From positions 62,001 to 126,000 of the forward strand of contig JBGANR010000009.1 of NCBI GenBank assembly GCA_044222225.1: a DNA stretch of 64,000 bases. The letters are read 5' to 3'. The DNA comes from JBGANR01 sp044222225 (GTDB lineage: Bacteria > Actinomycetota > Actinomycetes > Mycobacteriales > Mycobacteriaceae). How positions within the stretch are numbered: the stretch's first letter is position 1; every line of letters begins with the position of its first letter. Both the position numbers and the translations under genes were made by a program. The notes beneath the pieces were generated by a model. That model saw only the letters and a list, made by a program, of their open reading frames with translations. It had not been told where the DNA came from and did no database searches. Positions 8,414 to 17,247 of the stretch are shown here, piece after piece.

Positions 8414-9465
8414 CCGCGACCCGGACCGGCACGACGCAGGCGAACGACACCCCGCGGCGGGGCGGCCTCGCGCGCAGCGCCGCCCTCGTCGCCGGCTGGC
8501 TGCTCGGCGTCGCCGTGCTCGTGCTGCTCATGTTCGCCGGCATCGCCATCGGCGCCCGCGGGCTGCCGTGGAGCGACGCCTGGGACGGCCTGTTCGCCTA
8601 CAACGGCTCCGACACGCACCTCATCATCCGCGAGCTGCGCCTGCCCCGGACGGTGCTCGCCGTGCTGGTCGGGGCCGCACTGGCGGTGGCCGGCGCCCTC
8701 ATCCAGGCCCTGACGCGCAACCCGCTCGCCGACCCGGGCATCCTCGGCGTCAACGGCGGCGCGGCGTTGTTCGTGGCGATCGCCGTCGGCACCCTCGGGC
8801 TCACCGACGTCTGGACCTACCTGTGGTTCGGCTTCCTCGGGGCGGCCGTCGCGACCGTCGCCGTCTATGCGCTCGGCTCACTGGGCCGCGACGGCGGCAC
8901 ACCGATCCGGCTGACGCTCGCCGGCGTCGCGGTGGGCGCGGTCCTCATGGGCGTCACCACCGGCCTCGTGCTGCTCGATCCGAAGGCCTTCGACACGATG
9001 CGCTCCTGGTACGCCGGTTCGGTGTCCGGTCGCTCCCTCGAGATCGCCTGGGCGACGGGGCCGTTCATCGCCGTCGGGCTGGTTCTGGCCTTCGCCGTCG
9101 CGCGCTCGCTCGACGCGGTGGCGCTCGGCGACGACCTCGCCCGCTCGCTCGGCACGAACATCCGTCGCACGCGGACCGTCGGCGTCATCGCCGTGACGCT
9201 GCTGTGCGGCGCCGCCGTCGCCGCGGCCGGGCCGATCGGCTTCGTCGGGCTCATGGTGCCGCACGCGGTGCGGATGATCGTCGGGCCGTCGCAGCCCGCG
9301 ATCCTGGCGTATTCGCTGGTCGGCGGCCCGATCCTGGTCCTGTCCGGCGACATCATCGGCCGCGTGCTCGCCCAGGCCGAGGTGCCGGTCGGCATCGTCA
9401 CCGCCTTCGTCGGCGCACCGGTGCTCATCGTGCTCGTCCGGCGCGGCCGGGCGGCGGGCCGATGA
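8410..9465 (+). CDS. FecCD-family iron-siderophore permease (FepD-like)
   Basis: A 351-residue integral membrane permease of the BtuC/FepD family. It has the family pattern RELRLPRTVLAVLVGAALAVAG and LTRNPLADPGILGVNGGA near residues 75-115, and the cytoplasmic coupling region GPIGFVGLMVPHAVRM towards the C-terminus. GTG at 8410 overlaps the stop of the ABC exporter-fold gene; an in-frame GTG at 8383 would give a longer overlap and is less likely. It would form the channel with the next permease and the FepC-like ATPase. Confidence 0.92.
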   Translation: MTATRTGTTQANDTPRRGGLARSAALVAGWLLGVAVLVLLMFAGIAIGARGLPWSDAWDGLFAYNGSDTHLIIRELRLPRTVLAVLVGAALAVAGALIQALTRNPLADPGILGVNGGAALFVAIAVGTLGLTDVWTYLWFGFLGAAVATVAVYALGSLGRDGGTPIRLTLAGVAVGAVLMGVTTGLVLLDPKAFDTMRSWYAGSVSGRSLEIAWATGPFIAVGLVLAFAVARSLDAVALGDDLARSLGTNIRRTRTVGVIAVTLLCGAAVAAAGPIGFVGLMVPHAVRMIVGPSQPAILAYSLVGGPILVLSGDIIGRVLAQAEVPVGIVTAFVGAPVLIVLVRRGRAAGR

Positions 9466-10520
9466 GCCGCACGACGGCCGGTATCGACTTCGGCCGGCGC
9501 CTGCTGGTCCTGCGGGGCCGAACCGTCTCCGGGCTCCTCGATCTGCGCGTCCTCGCCGTGGTGCTGGCGCTCGTCGCGGCGGCCCTCGCGGTGGCCGTCG
9601 TCTCGCTCGGCACCGGCGACCTGGAGATCGCCCCGAGCCGGGTGCTGGAGACGCTCGGCGGCGGCGGAACGCGCGTGGAGCGGCTGGTGGTGCTCGAGTG
9701 GCGGCTGCCCCGGACGCTGACGGCCCTGCTCATCGGCGCGGCGCTCGGCGCGTCCGGCGCGATCTTCCAGTCGCTCACCCGCAACCCGCTCGGCAGCCCG
9801 GACATCATCGGCTTCAACGTCGGCGCCTACACCGGCGCACTCGCCGTCATCCTCCTCGTCGGGCCGGGCTACTACGGCGTCGCCGCCGGCGCCCTCGCCG
9901 GTGGTCTCGCGACGGCCTTCGTCGTCTACCTGCTGGCCTTCTCCGGCGGCGCGACGGGCTTCCGGCTCATCATCGTCGGCATCGCCGTCACCGCGATGCT
10001 CCAGTCGATCAACACCTGGATCATCCTGCGGGCCGACCTGCAGACGGCGATGGCCGCCGCGACCTGGGGGGCGGGCACGCTGAACGGCATCTCCTGGGCG
10101 CAGGCCGTTCCGGTCGCCGTCGTCTTCGCGGTGCTGCTGCCCGCCGTCGTGGGAGTCGCGGGCCGGATGCCCGTGCTGGAACTCGGCGACGACGCGGCCG
10201 CCGCACTCGGTCTGCGGCCCGAGCGCAGCCGGATCGCGCTCGTCGTCGTCGGCGTCGCGCTGGCCGCGGTGGCCGCGGCCGCCGCGGGGCCGATCTCCTT
10301 CGTCGCGCTCGCCGCCCCGCAGCTCGCGCGCCGGCTCACCCGCAGCGCCGGGGTGACGATCGCCCCGGCCGCCGCGATGGGCGCGTTCCTGCTGGTGGCG
10401 AGCGATCACCTCGCGCAGAACCTCTTCGCCCCGACGCGGCTGCCGGTCGGCGTCGTCACCGTGTCCGTGGGCGGCGTCTACCTCATCTGGCTGCTGGCGC
10501 GGGAGACCCGCCGGCGATGA
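9462..10520 (+). CDS. FecCD-family iron-siderophore permease (FepG-like)
   Basis: Second BtuC-type permease, 352 residues. The same diagnostic stretches as its neighbour are present (EWRLPRTLTALLIGAALGASG, LTRNPLGSPDIIGFNVGA, late AGPISFVALAAPQLARRL). Divergence from the first permease is that expected of FepD/FepG pairs rather than of a recent duplication. Starts at an ATGA overlap and ends at another, so translation is coupled along the operon. Confidence 0.92.
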   Translation: MSRTTAGIDFGRRLLVLRGRTVSGLLDLRVLAVVLALVAAALAVAVVSLGTGDLEIAPSRVLETLGGGGTRVERLVVLEWRLPRTLTALLIGAALGASGAIFQSLTRNPLGSPDIIGFNVGAYTGALAVILLVGPGYYGVAAGALAGGLATAFVVYLLAFSGGATGFRLIIVGIAVTAMLQSINTWIILRADLQTAMAAATWGAGTLNGISWAQAVPVAVVFAVLLPAVVGVAGRMPVLELGDDAAAALGLRPERSRIALVVVGVALAAVAAAAAGPISFVALAAPQLARRLTRSAGVTIAPAAAMGAFLLVASDHLAQNLFAPTRLPVGVVTVSVGGVYLIWLLARETRRR

Positions 10521-11338
10521 ACCCTCGAACGGAGACGACGGCCATGCCCCAGACCCCCGCGGCCCGGCTGCGCACCACCGACGCGACCATCGGCTACGCC
10601 GGACGCGTCATCGGCGAATCGCTGTCGGTGGCGATCCCCGACGGCGCCTTCACCGTCATCATCGGGCCCAACGCGTGCGGCAAGTCGACGCTGCTGCGCG
10701 CCCTGTCCCGGCTGCTCAAGCCCACCGCGGGCGACGTGCTGCTGGACGGGAAGTCGATCCACTCGTACCCCTCCAAGCAGGTGGCGCGCACGCTCGGCCT
10801 GCTGCCGCAGACGTCGACGGCCCCCGAGGGCATCCGCGTCGCCGAGCTCGTCGCGCGCGGCCGGTACCCGCACCAGAGCATGATCCGCCGCTGGACGGCC
10901 GCCGACGAGGAGGCCGTGCAGTCGGCGATGGCCGCCACCGGCGTCACCGACCTCTCGGCGCGGCTCGTCGACGAACTCTCCGGCGGACAGCGCCAGCGGG
11001 TGTGGGTCGCGATGGTCCTCGCCCAGCAGACGCCGCTCGTGCTGCTCGACGAGCCCACGACCTTCCTCGACATCGCCCACCAGATCGAACTGCTCGACCT
11101 CTGCGCCCGGCTCAACCGCGAACAGGGCCACACGCTCGTCGCGGTGCTGCACGACCTCAACCACGCCTGCCGCTACGCCGACCACCTCATCGCGATGAAG
11201 GACGGCCGGATCGTCGCCGAGGGACCGCCGGCGGAGATCGTCACGGCCGACCTCGTCGAGGACGTCTTCGGCCTGCCGTGCCGGATCATCGACGACCCCG
11301 AATCCCACACCCCGCTGGTCATCCCGCTGGTCCGCTGA
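10517..11338 (+). CDS. Iron-siderophore ABC transporter ATPase (FepC-like)
   Basis: Cytoplasmic ATPase of about 273 residues driving the FecCD importer. Walker A is GPNACGKSTLL with Cys where Gly is usual, the signature is LSGGQRQRVWVAM, Walker B is LVLLDEPT and the switch His is in AVLHDLNH. These are hallmarks of the FepC/FhuC branch. It begins at an ATGA overlap; an in-frame ATG at 10544 with GGAG 9 bases upstream is a fair alternative start. It is the last + gene of the siderophore operon; the next gene is convergent. Confidence 0.93.
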   Translation: MNPRTETTAMPQTPAARLRTTDATIGYAGRVIGESLSVAIPDGAFTVIIGPNACGKSTLLRALSRLLKPTAGDVLLDGKSIHSYPSKQVARTLGLLPQTSTAPEGIRVAELVARGRYPHQSMIRRWTAADEEAVQSAMAATGVTDLSARLVDELSGGQRQRVWVAMVLAQQTPLVLLDEPTTFLDIAHQIELLDLCARLNREQGHTLVAVLHDLNHACRYADHLIAMKDGRIVAEGPPAEIVTADLVEDVFGLPCRIIDDPESHTPLVIPLVR

Positions 11339-11365
11339 GCGGTCTCGTGCTCTCGCGTGCGGGCG

Positions 11366-11857
11366 TCAGGAGGGGAGGTCACGTACATAGGCCTCCGACG
11401 TCGCGCGGAGCTCCGCCAAGAAGGACTCGAATCGCCGTAAGAGGTCATCGGGATACGAGTCCATCATCGTCGCCAGACGCTCCCCCAACGGATCGAAGAA
11501 GGAGCCGGCGACCTGCCGCACCCCCGGAGTGGAGTGCAGCGTGACGATGCGCCGGTCGGCGTGGACGCGGCTTCGCTCGATGTGTCCGTTCGTCTCGAGC
11601 CGGTTGAGCAGCGACGACGTCGCACCGGAGGTCAGCCCGATCCGCTCGCTGAGCCGCGCGGGCGACAGAGGCGTTCCGCGCTCTTCGGCCTCGAGGATCT
11701 CGATCAGCGCCGACGCGTCCGTCGGATGCAGGCCGAGGCTGCCCGCGAAGCGCTTGCCGATCTCCGCGGAGATCGCGCCGTAGGCACGAAGCCCGTCCAG
11801 CACCCCGTCACGATGCGTCGCGGGGTTCGCCGCCCCGCCATCAGGATCGCGCCCCAT
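11366..11857 (-). CDS. MarR-family transcriptional regulator
   Basis: A 163-residue winged-helix regulator. The DNA-binding part runs from about residue 45 (LHPTDASALIEIL) through LSERIGLTSGATSSLLNRLE to the wing HADRRIVTLH, with long helices at both ends for dimerisation. ATG at 11857 is chosen because GGAGGT lies just upstream; in-frame ATGs at 11872 and 11929 lack one or run into the neighbour's control region. Divergent from an efflux transporter, with a palindrome between, so it probably represses the pump and itself and is released by a drug-like ligand. Confidence 0.85.
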   Translation of the reverse strand: MGRDPDGGAANPATHRDGVLDGLRAYGAISAEIGKRFAGSLGLHPTDASALIEILEAEERGTPLSPARLSERIGLTSGATSSLLNRLETNGHIERSRVHADRRIVTLHSTPGVRQVAGSFFDPLGERLATMMDSYPDDLLRRFESFLAELRATSEAYVRDLPS

Positions 11858-11878
11858 CGGACCTCCGTTCATCGCCGG

Positions 11879-11925
11879 TTGACAAGATATCACGCGGCAA
11901 AGTAGCTTCACCGTGAAATTACTTG
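11879..11925 (+). promoter_or_regulatory. Efflux promoter with overlapping MarR-type operator
   Basis: TTGACA at 11879 is a perfect -35 box, followed after 18 bases by TAGCTT as a weak -10. The palindrome at 11898-11925 has arms CAAAGTA..TTCAC and GTGAA..TACTTG around one central C, and covers the -10 and likely start site. The segment is far lower in GC than its surroundings. Binding by the divergent MarR protein would block the pump promoter. Confidence 0.6.
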
Positions 11926-11952
11926 CCAATGAAGTTTTATGGAGGTCAGCGG

Positions 11953-13611
11953 ATGGTGCATGTATCGACAGAGGTTCGACGGTGGCTGGGACTGATCGCC
12001 ATCGCCCTGGGCGTGGCGCTGATCGTCGTCGACACCACGATCGTCAACGTGATCACCCCCTCGGTGATCGAAGACATCGGCATCGACTCGACCCAGGCGC
12101 AATGGATTCAAGAGTCCTACGCGATCATCTTCGCGGCCCTGCTGCTGCTCGTGGGCCGCGTGTCCGACCTGCTGGGCGCACGCGCGGTGTTCGTCTGGGG
12201 CGTCATCGGCTTCGGGCTGACCAGCCTCCTGGCCGGTCTGGCCACCAGCGGCGAGATCCTCATCCTCGCGCGATTCCTGCAGGGTGCGGCGGCGGCGCTG
12301 ATCCTCCCGACGTCCCTGGCGCTGCTCAACCGCATGTTCACCGGCAAGGCGCGCGGGCAGGCGTTCGCGATCTGGGGTTCCACCATCGGCGCGGCGACCG
12401 CACTCGGGCCGGTCATCGGCGGGTGGCTGTCCGAGCACTGGACGTGGCGCTGGGCGTTCGGCATCAACATCCCGGTCACCGTCCTGATCCTCGTCCTGGC
12501 GGCGCTCTTCCTCGTTCCCACCCCGCGAAAGCGGGGACGGATCGATGCGTTCAGCGCGATGCTGTCGATTCTCGGCCTCGGACTGCTCGCCTTCGGACTC
12601 ATCGAGGGACGGGTCTACGGGTGGGTCGTCAGCGAAAAGGCCTTCGACCTGCCCGGCTTCACCTGGGACTCCGGCCTGTCGCCGGCGTTCGTCGCCCTGG
12701 CCCTCTCGGTGATCCTCATGGCGGTGTTCGTGCGACGTCAGATCGTCACCAGTCGCCCCACCGACGCGCGTGAACCGTTCATGGACACGACGCTGTTCTC
12801 CATCGCCTCGTTCCGCAATGGGAACATCGCGACCACGATCATCGGGCTGGGCGAATACGGCATCATCGCCGTGCTCCCGCTCTGGCTCGTCTTCACGATG
12901 GACTACACCGCACTCCAGGCCGGGCTCGCCCTCGTGCCGATCGCCATCGGCAGCTTCGTCGCCAGCGGGATCAGCTTCCCGCTGATGGCGAAGGTCTCAC
13001 CGCTCGGCCTGGTCCGTCTCGGGCTCGTGCTCGAAGTCGTCGGCCTCGCCGGCCTCGGCGCCGTCGCGGCCTTCACCGATGCGACCTGGTGGCAGATCTC
13101 CCTCGTGCTCTTCTTCTACGGTGTCGGCGTCGGCTTCGCGACATCGCAGGTGACGAACGTCGTGCTCGCCGACGTGCCCGAGGAGGAGGACGGCCAGAGT
13201 TCCGGCATCCAGAGCACCTTCCGCCAGCTCGGCTCCGCGCTCGGGATCGCGGCGCTCACCACCGTCTTCTTCTCCACGTTGAGCTCGAACCTGCGGGAGC
13301 GACTGGTCGACGCCGGGCTTCCCCCGGATCAGGCCGCCGCGTTCGGCGACGCCGTCACCGACAGTGCCGGGGCCACGATCGCACCGCTCGCCGCGGACTC
13401 CACCACCGCGTTCGTCGCCGATGCGGCACGGGAGGCCATGACGCACGGCCTCGCATCGGGCTCCTACCTGGCCGCGGGTTTCCTGATCCTGGGCGTCGTC
13501 GCGACCGCACTGATCCCGAACACCCAGAAGGCCCGTCCCGAACCCGCCGCGGCGGCCGACGACCCCGACGCCGCCACACCTCAGCGGCGTGCCGACCCGG
13601 TCGCGCCGTAG
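11953..13611 (+). CDS. MFS multidrug efflux transporter, DHA2 (EmrB/QacA) family
   Basis: About 552 residues with 14 predicted membrane segments. The first helix contains the DHA2 signature region ALIVVDTTIVNVITPSVIED, followed by motif A-like GRVSDLLGARAVF and the TM5 motif C region (LGPVIGGWLSEHWTWRW). A proton-driven exporter of hydrophobic drugs is likely. ATG at 11953 has GGAGG 8 bases upstream; the in-frame ATGs at 11923 and 11929 fall in the operator region and lack one. Substrate unknown. Confidence 0.9.
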   Translation: MVHVSTEVRRWLGLIAIALGVALIVVDTTIVNVITPSVIEDIGIDSTQAQWIQESYAIIFAALLLLVGRVSDLLGARAVFVWGVIGFGLTSLLAGLATSGEILILARFLQGAAAALILPTSLALLNRMFTGKARGQAFAIWGSTIGAATALGPVIGGWLSEHWTWRWAFGINIPVTVLILVLAALFLVPTPRKRGRIDAFSAMLSILGLGLLAFGLIEGRVYGWVVSEKAFDLPGFTWDSGLSPAFVALALSVILMAVFVRRQIVTSRPTDAREPFMDTTLFSIASFRNGNIATTIIGLGEYGIIAVLPLWLVFTMDYTALQAGLALVPIAIGSFVASGISFPLMAKVSPLGLVRLGLVLEVVGLAGLGAVAAFTDATWWQISLVLFFYGVGVGFATSQVTNVVLADVPEEEDGQSSGIQSTFRQLGSALGIAALTTVFFSTLSSNLRERLVDAGLPPDQAAAFGDAVTDSAGATIAPLAADSTTAFVADAAREAMTHGLASGSYLAAGFLILGVVATALIPNTQKARPEPAAAADDPDAATPQRRADPVAP

Positions 13612-13651
13612 AAAACCGCCCGATACCGGCGGTGCTCAACGGCACCGTGGC

Positions 13652-13724
13652 GAAACCTGTCACTCCCCGGGGCGACGCGGCACATACGACCGCGTCGCCC
13701 CGCTCAGCGTCAGGTACCGGACAG
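13652..13724. repeat. 73-bp palindromic element (repeat family 3, copy 1), likely bidirectional terminator
   Basis: Begins GAAACCTGTC and ends GTCAGGTACCGGACAG. The inner stem GGGGCGACGCGG / CCGCGTCGCCCC is perfect around the loop CACATACGA. Same design and edges as the elements at 26961, 50306 and 62455. Lies between convergent genes. Confidence 0.75.
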
Positions 13725-13741
13725 TAAATTTTCGGACGCCG

Positions 13742-14044
13742 TCAGCCCGCCGGCTCGATCGGGTCGAGGAACGTCAGGATCGAGTGCGGCTCGACGATCA
13801 GGTCGTTCAGCGCGGCGTTGAACACCGCGCCGTACGGGGCCGCGATATGCGCGGCGAAGGCGTCGTCGTCGGCGTACACCTCGTAGACGAAGAACTTCGC
13901 CGGCTCCCCGGCCACCTGGCTCGCGTCGAAGACGATGTTCCCCGGTTCCTTGCGGACGTCCGCCGCCAGACCGGCGATCAGCTCCGCCACCCTGTCCTCG
14001 CTACCCGGCCGTGCCGTGAACTCGGCGTACAGCACCTTGGTCAT
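13742..14044 (-). CDS. Antibiotic biosynthesis monooxygenase (ABM) domain protein, YgiN type
   Basis: A 100-residue single-domain dimeric ferredoxin-fold protein. The family pattern is visible: KVLYAEFTARPG at the start, KEPGNIVFDASQ in the middle, then KFFVYEVYADDDAFAAHIAAPY near the end. Relatives are quinol monooxygenases or heme-degrading enzymes; the small domain alone does not decide which. ATG at 14044 is preceded by AAGGAG; the longer frame to 14071 has no good signal. It stands alone between convergent and same-strand transporters. Confidence 0.8.
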   Translation of the reverse strand: MTKVLYAEFTARPGSEDRVAELIAGLAADVRKEPGNIVFDASQVAGEPAKFFVYEVYADDDAFAAHIAAPYGAVFNAALNDLIVEPHSILTFLDPIEPAG

Positions 14045-14140
14045 GAACGCGCTCCTTACTCCTGGCGGCACCGGCCTGCCCGGACGCCCCGATGTCCGAT
14101 CATGTCAGTGCGCGACGCCGCGCGGCCGGGTTTCGGCAGG

Positions 14141-15343
14141 TCAGCCCCGACGCCCGGACAAGAACACCGCCAGCGCCGCACAGGCGCAGACGCACATCGC
14201 GATCCCCATGGCGAGCGACTGGTCCGCCGGAATCACCCCGAGCGCCGACGCCGCGAGCCCGCCGACCAGGAACTGCGAGAGCCCCAGCAACGACGACGCC
14301 GCGCCGGCCGCCGAACCGTGGTTCGCGAGCGCCAGCGACGTCGAGTTGGCCAGCACCGGCCCGACCACCGCGACCGTGAGGAACAGACACGGCGCAAGCG
14401 CCGTGAACGGCAGCTCCAGGGCCGTACAGGCGAGGACGCCGATCGCACCGAGCGCCCCGGCCGCGAGACTGAGGGCCAGCAGCCGCCGCTCGGACGCGAC
14501 GCGTCCCACGATCCGGCCGTTGATCTGCCCGAGCACGACGATGCCCAGGCCGTTGACGCCGAACACCAGGCTGAACTGCTGCGCCGACAGCCCGTACGTC
14601 TCCTGCAGCACGAAGGACGACGCCGCGATGTAGCAGAACATCGCCGCGAACATGAGCGCCGAGGATCCGATGGCGCGCATGTAATCGCCGTCACGGACGA
14701 GCATCCCGTAGACCCGCAACGTGCCGCGCAGACTGCCCGGCCGACGCGCCGCCTCCGGCAGCGATTCGGGCAGCCCGAAGACCACGGCCAGCGTCAGCAG
14801 CAGGCCGAGGACGCCCAGCACCGCGAACACCGCCGGCCACGGCGCGACGGTGAGCAGTTGGCCGCCGATCACCGGTGCGGCGACCGGCGCGACCCCGCCG
14901 ACCAGCATCAACGTCGAGAAGAAGCGCGCCAGGGCGGGGCCCTCGAAGTGGTCACGGACGATCGCCCGCGCCAGCACCGTGCCGGCCGCGGCGCCGAGCG
15001 ATTCGACGATCCTGGCGCCGATGAGCAGCGGCGCCGTGGTCGCGAGGAGGCAGCCGACCGAGCCCAGCGTGTAGACGGCCAGGCCGACGAGCAGCGGGCG
15101 ACGCCGTCCCCAGGTGTCGGACATCGGCCCGACGACGATCTGGCCCAGCGCCAGCCCCACGACGAAGACCGTCAGCGAGAGCTGCACCAGCTCCGGGCTC
15201 GTGTGCAGGTCGCGGGCCATCTGCGGCATCGCCGGCAGGTACATGTCGATCGACAACGGCGGCAACGCGCTCATCGAGCCGAGGACGAGGGCGAGGCGGA
15301 GTCGCGAGGGTCCCTTGCCGGTCCCCGCCGAAGTTATCTGCAC
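14141..15343 (-). CDS. Bcr/CflA-family MFS drug exporter
   Basis: A 400-residue, 12-segment MFS transporter. It has the Bcr/CflA start LPPLSIDMYLPAMPQMARDL, the loop motif GPMSDTWGRRRPLL, and the TM5 region GVAPVAAPVIGGQLL. E. coli relatives export bicyclomycin, sulfonamides or dipeptides. The best start is GTG at 15343, with no Shine-Dalgarno and a palindrome overlapping the start, so the message may be leaderless. Divergent from a MarR-type gene that probably controls it. Confidence 0.88.
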   Translation of the reverse strand: MQITSAGTGKGPSRLRLALVLGSMSALPPLSIDMYLPAMPQMARDLHTSPELVQLSLTVFVVGLALGQIVVGPMSDTWGRRRPLLVGLAVYTLGSVGCLLATTAPLLIGARIVESLGAAAGTVLARAIVRDHFEGPALARFFSTLMLVGGVAPVAAPVIGGQLLTVAPWPAVFAVLGVLGLLLTLAVVFGLPESLPEAARRPGSLRGTLRVYGMLVRDGDYMRAIGSSALMFAAMFCYIAASSFVLQETYGLSAQQFSLVFGVNGLGIVVLGQINGRIVGRVASERRLLALSLAAGALGAIGVLACTALELPFTALAPCLFLTVAVVGPVLANSTSLALANHGSAAGAASSLLGLSQFLVGGLAASALGVIPADQSLAMGIAMCVCACAALAVFLSGRRG

Positions 15344-15368
15344 ATAATTATGATGGCATAACCATGTG
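15341..15368. promoter_or_regulatory. Palindromic operator for the MarR-type regulator at 15381
   Basis: Arms CACATAATTATG and CATAACCATGTG flank ATGG; 10 of 12 positions are complementary. This AT-rich island fills the 37 bases between the divergent starts at 15343 and 15381, so one bound dimer could shut both promoters. Confidence 0.6.
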
Positions 15369-15380
15369 TAGGATGGCGAC

Positions 15381-15836
15381 GTGCCCCCGACCGATCAGCC
15401 CGGCACCGCGGCCGCGGACTCCGACCTCGCCGATCTCGCGGACCTCGTCCTCGGCGTCGGACGCCTCATCCGCGCCCGGCTGCCCGAGGCCTCCGACGCG
15501 ATCCCCATGACGGAGACCGAACGCCTCGTCATGCGGGTCGTCGACCTGCACCCCGCGTCGACGCCGTCCGCGATCGCCGCCCGCACCCGGCTGCAGCGGA
15601 CGAACGTCAGCACCGCCCTACGCACGCTGGAAGAGAAAGGCCTGGTCACCCGCACCTCCGGTTCCGGGCGGCACATCGAGGTCCACCCGACGCCGCTCGC
15701 CGCCACCAACCTGCAGCGACTGCGCGCCGCCCGCGCCGGCGCACTCGCCCCGGCGCTCGGCGGGCACGCCGACGCCGCCCGCACCTGCGCCGACCTGCTG
15801 CTCCGCCTCGAAGCCGCCCTCACCACGGCCGACTGA
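15381..15836 (+). CDS. MarR-family transcriptional regulator
   Basis: A 151-residue regulator with the winged helix near residues 45-105 (LHPASTPSAIAARTRLQRTNVSTALRTL read in two helices, then the wing GSGRHIEVHPT). The recognition helix TRLQRTNVSTALR is typical of MarR proteins. GTG start with no strong Shine-Dalgarno; only 37 bases separate it from the divergent Bcr/CflA pump, and a palindrome occupies that gap. It therefore most likely represses the exporter and itself. Confidence 0.85.
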   Translation: MPPTDQPGTAAADSDLADLADLVLGVGRLIRARLPEASDAIPMTETERLVMRVVDLHPASTPSAIAARTRLQRTNVSTALRTLEEKGLVTRTSGSGRHIEVHPTPLAATNLQRLRAARAGALAPALGGHADAARTCADLLLRLEAALTTAD

Positions 15837-15844
15837 CGCGCGAC

Positions 15845-15925
15845 ACCTTCCCGGATGTCCGTCCCAGCGGGGCCTCGTGACAATAATCTCCTCGGCGGGC
15901 CGCACAGGCGGACATCCGGGAAGGT
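15845..15925. repeat. 81-bp palindromic element (repeat family 1)
   Basis: Arms ACCTTCCCGGATGTCCG and CGGACATCCGGGAAGGT are perfect complements; the centre contains GTGACAATAATCTCC. The central and right half recurs in inverted orientation at 34005. It lies after the MarR gene and before the aldo-keto reductase start, so it probably ends the regulator transcript. Confidence 0.8.
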
Positions 15926-15977
15926 CCTCGCGGTAACGTCCCCTCGGCACGTCACACCAGCCCCAGGAGAGCCGCAG

Positions 15978-16961
15978 ATGAAGACCCTCGTCCTGCCCGG
16001 CGTCGCGAATCCGGCGCCGTCAGTCGTCCTCGGACTCATGCGCATCCCGCAGATGAGCGACGACGCCGTCCGCACCCTCGTCGGCACCGCGCGCGACGCG
16101 GGCGTCGACTTCTTCGACCACGCCGACATCTACGGCGGCGGTTGGCATGCCTGCGAACGGCGGTTCGCCGAAGCGATGGCGCTGACGCCGTCCGAGCGCG
16201 AGCAGATCACGATCCAGACCAAGTGCGGCATCGTGCCGCCGTACGAGCCCGGGGCTCCCGGCGCCTACTTCGACTTCTCGTACGAGCACATCGTGCGCCA
16301 GGCCGAGGGTTCGCTGCGAGCGCTGCGCACCGACTACCTCGACGTCCTGCTGCTGCACCGGCCGGACGCGCTGGTCGAACCGGACGAGGTCGCCCGCGCC
16401 TTCGACGAGTTGGAGGCCGCGGGCAAAGTGCGCTCGTTCGGCGTCTCCAATCACACGCCGCGGCAGATCGACCTGCTCAAGACGGCCGTGCGACAGCCGA
16501 TCGTCGCCAATCAGCTGCAGTGGTCGCTCACGCACGCGCCGATCGTCGCGCAGGGGCTGCAGTCGAACGTCGAGGGTTCCGCGCAGTCGACATCCGTCGA
16601 CGGCGGTGGCGTCCTCGACTACTGCCGGTTGCACGACATCGCCGTCCAGGCGTGGTCGCCGCTGCAGGCGGGCGGTCGGCTGCGCCCGCAGACATCCGGC
16701 GACAGCCATTCCGGGACGTTCCTCGGCGCACCCGACCTGCCCGAACTCAACGCGGTCATCGACCGCCTCGCCGCCGCCTACGACGTCCCGCCCATCGCGA
16801 TCGCAACGGCCTGGATCACCCGCCACCCGGCGAAGACGCAGGTCGTCCTGGGTACGACGACGCCCGGGCGCGTCACCGGCGCGGCCCTCGGCGCCGACCT
16901 GCCGTTGACGCGTCCGGAGTGGTACGAGCTGACGCGGGCGGCGGGCTATACGGTGCCCTGA
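15978..16961 (+). CDS. Aldo/keto reductase (YdhF-like)
   Basis: A 327-residue NADPH-dependent TIM-barrel oxidoreductase. The catalytic tetrad is readable: Asp and Tyr in DFFDHADIYGGG, Lys in IQTKCGI and His in VLLLHRPDA. The cofactor end has TTTPGR. The overall pattern (SYEHIVRQAEGSLRALRTDYLDVLLLHRPDALVEP region) is that of YdhF-type reductases. AGGAGAG sits 8 bases before the ATG. Physiological substrate unknown; no obvious operon partner. Confidence 0.88.
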   Translation: MKTLVLPGVANPAPSVVLGLMRIPQMSDDAVRTLVGTARDAGVDFFDHADIYGGGWHACERRFAEAMALTPSEREQITIQTKCGIVPPYEPGAPGAYFDFSYEHIVRQAEGSLRALRTDYLDVLLLHRPDALVEPDEVARAFDELEAAGKVRSFGVSNHTPRQIDLLKTAVRQPIVANQLQWSLTHAPIVAQGLQSNVEGSAQSTSVDGGGVLDYCRLHDIAVQAWSPLQAGGRLRPQTSGDSHSGTFLGAPDLPELNAVIDRLAAAYDVPPIAIATAWITRHPAKTQVVLGTTTPGRVTGAALGADLPLTRPEWYELTRAAGYTVP

Positions 16962-17247
16962 GGAGTGACACGAGACGCACCGGGGTAATAAACTCGATCA
17001 CGGAAAACGGCGGGCAGGATCTGTCGTTAACGGGACTACACATCGCAGAGGATCCTCCCCTCCTGGCTCCCGTCCGCTTAGTTTCGTATCGTCGAAATTG
17101 GCGTGCCGAGACCGGCGCCGACGGCAATGACCACGACATCGCCGCTCTCTACACATGGCAGACCGGACTGAACTCCGCATGGTCCGAAGTGCTCGCCTAC
17201 ACCGAGATGTGCGCGCGGCATCCTCCTCCAGCGCCCGGGGGGATGAC
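16962..17247. other. Gene-free stretch of lower GC, no feature recognised
   Basis: 286 bases between the aldo-keto reductase and the end of devS. Bases 16980-17200 are clearly less GC-rich than the surroundings and contain no coding pattern in any frame that resembles the neighbours. Long open frames crossing it are shadows of flanking genes. No convincing hairpin terminator for either convergent transcript was found. Confidence 0.5.
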
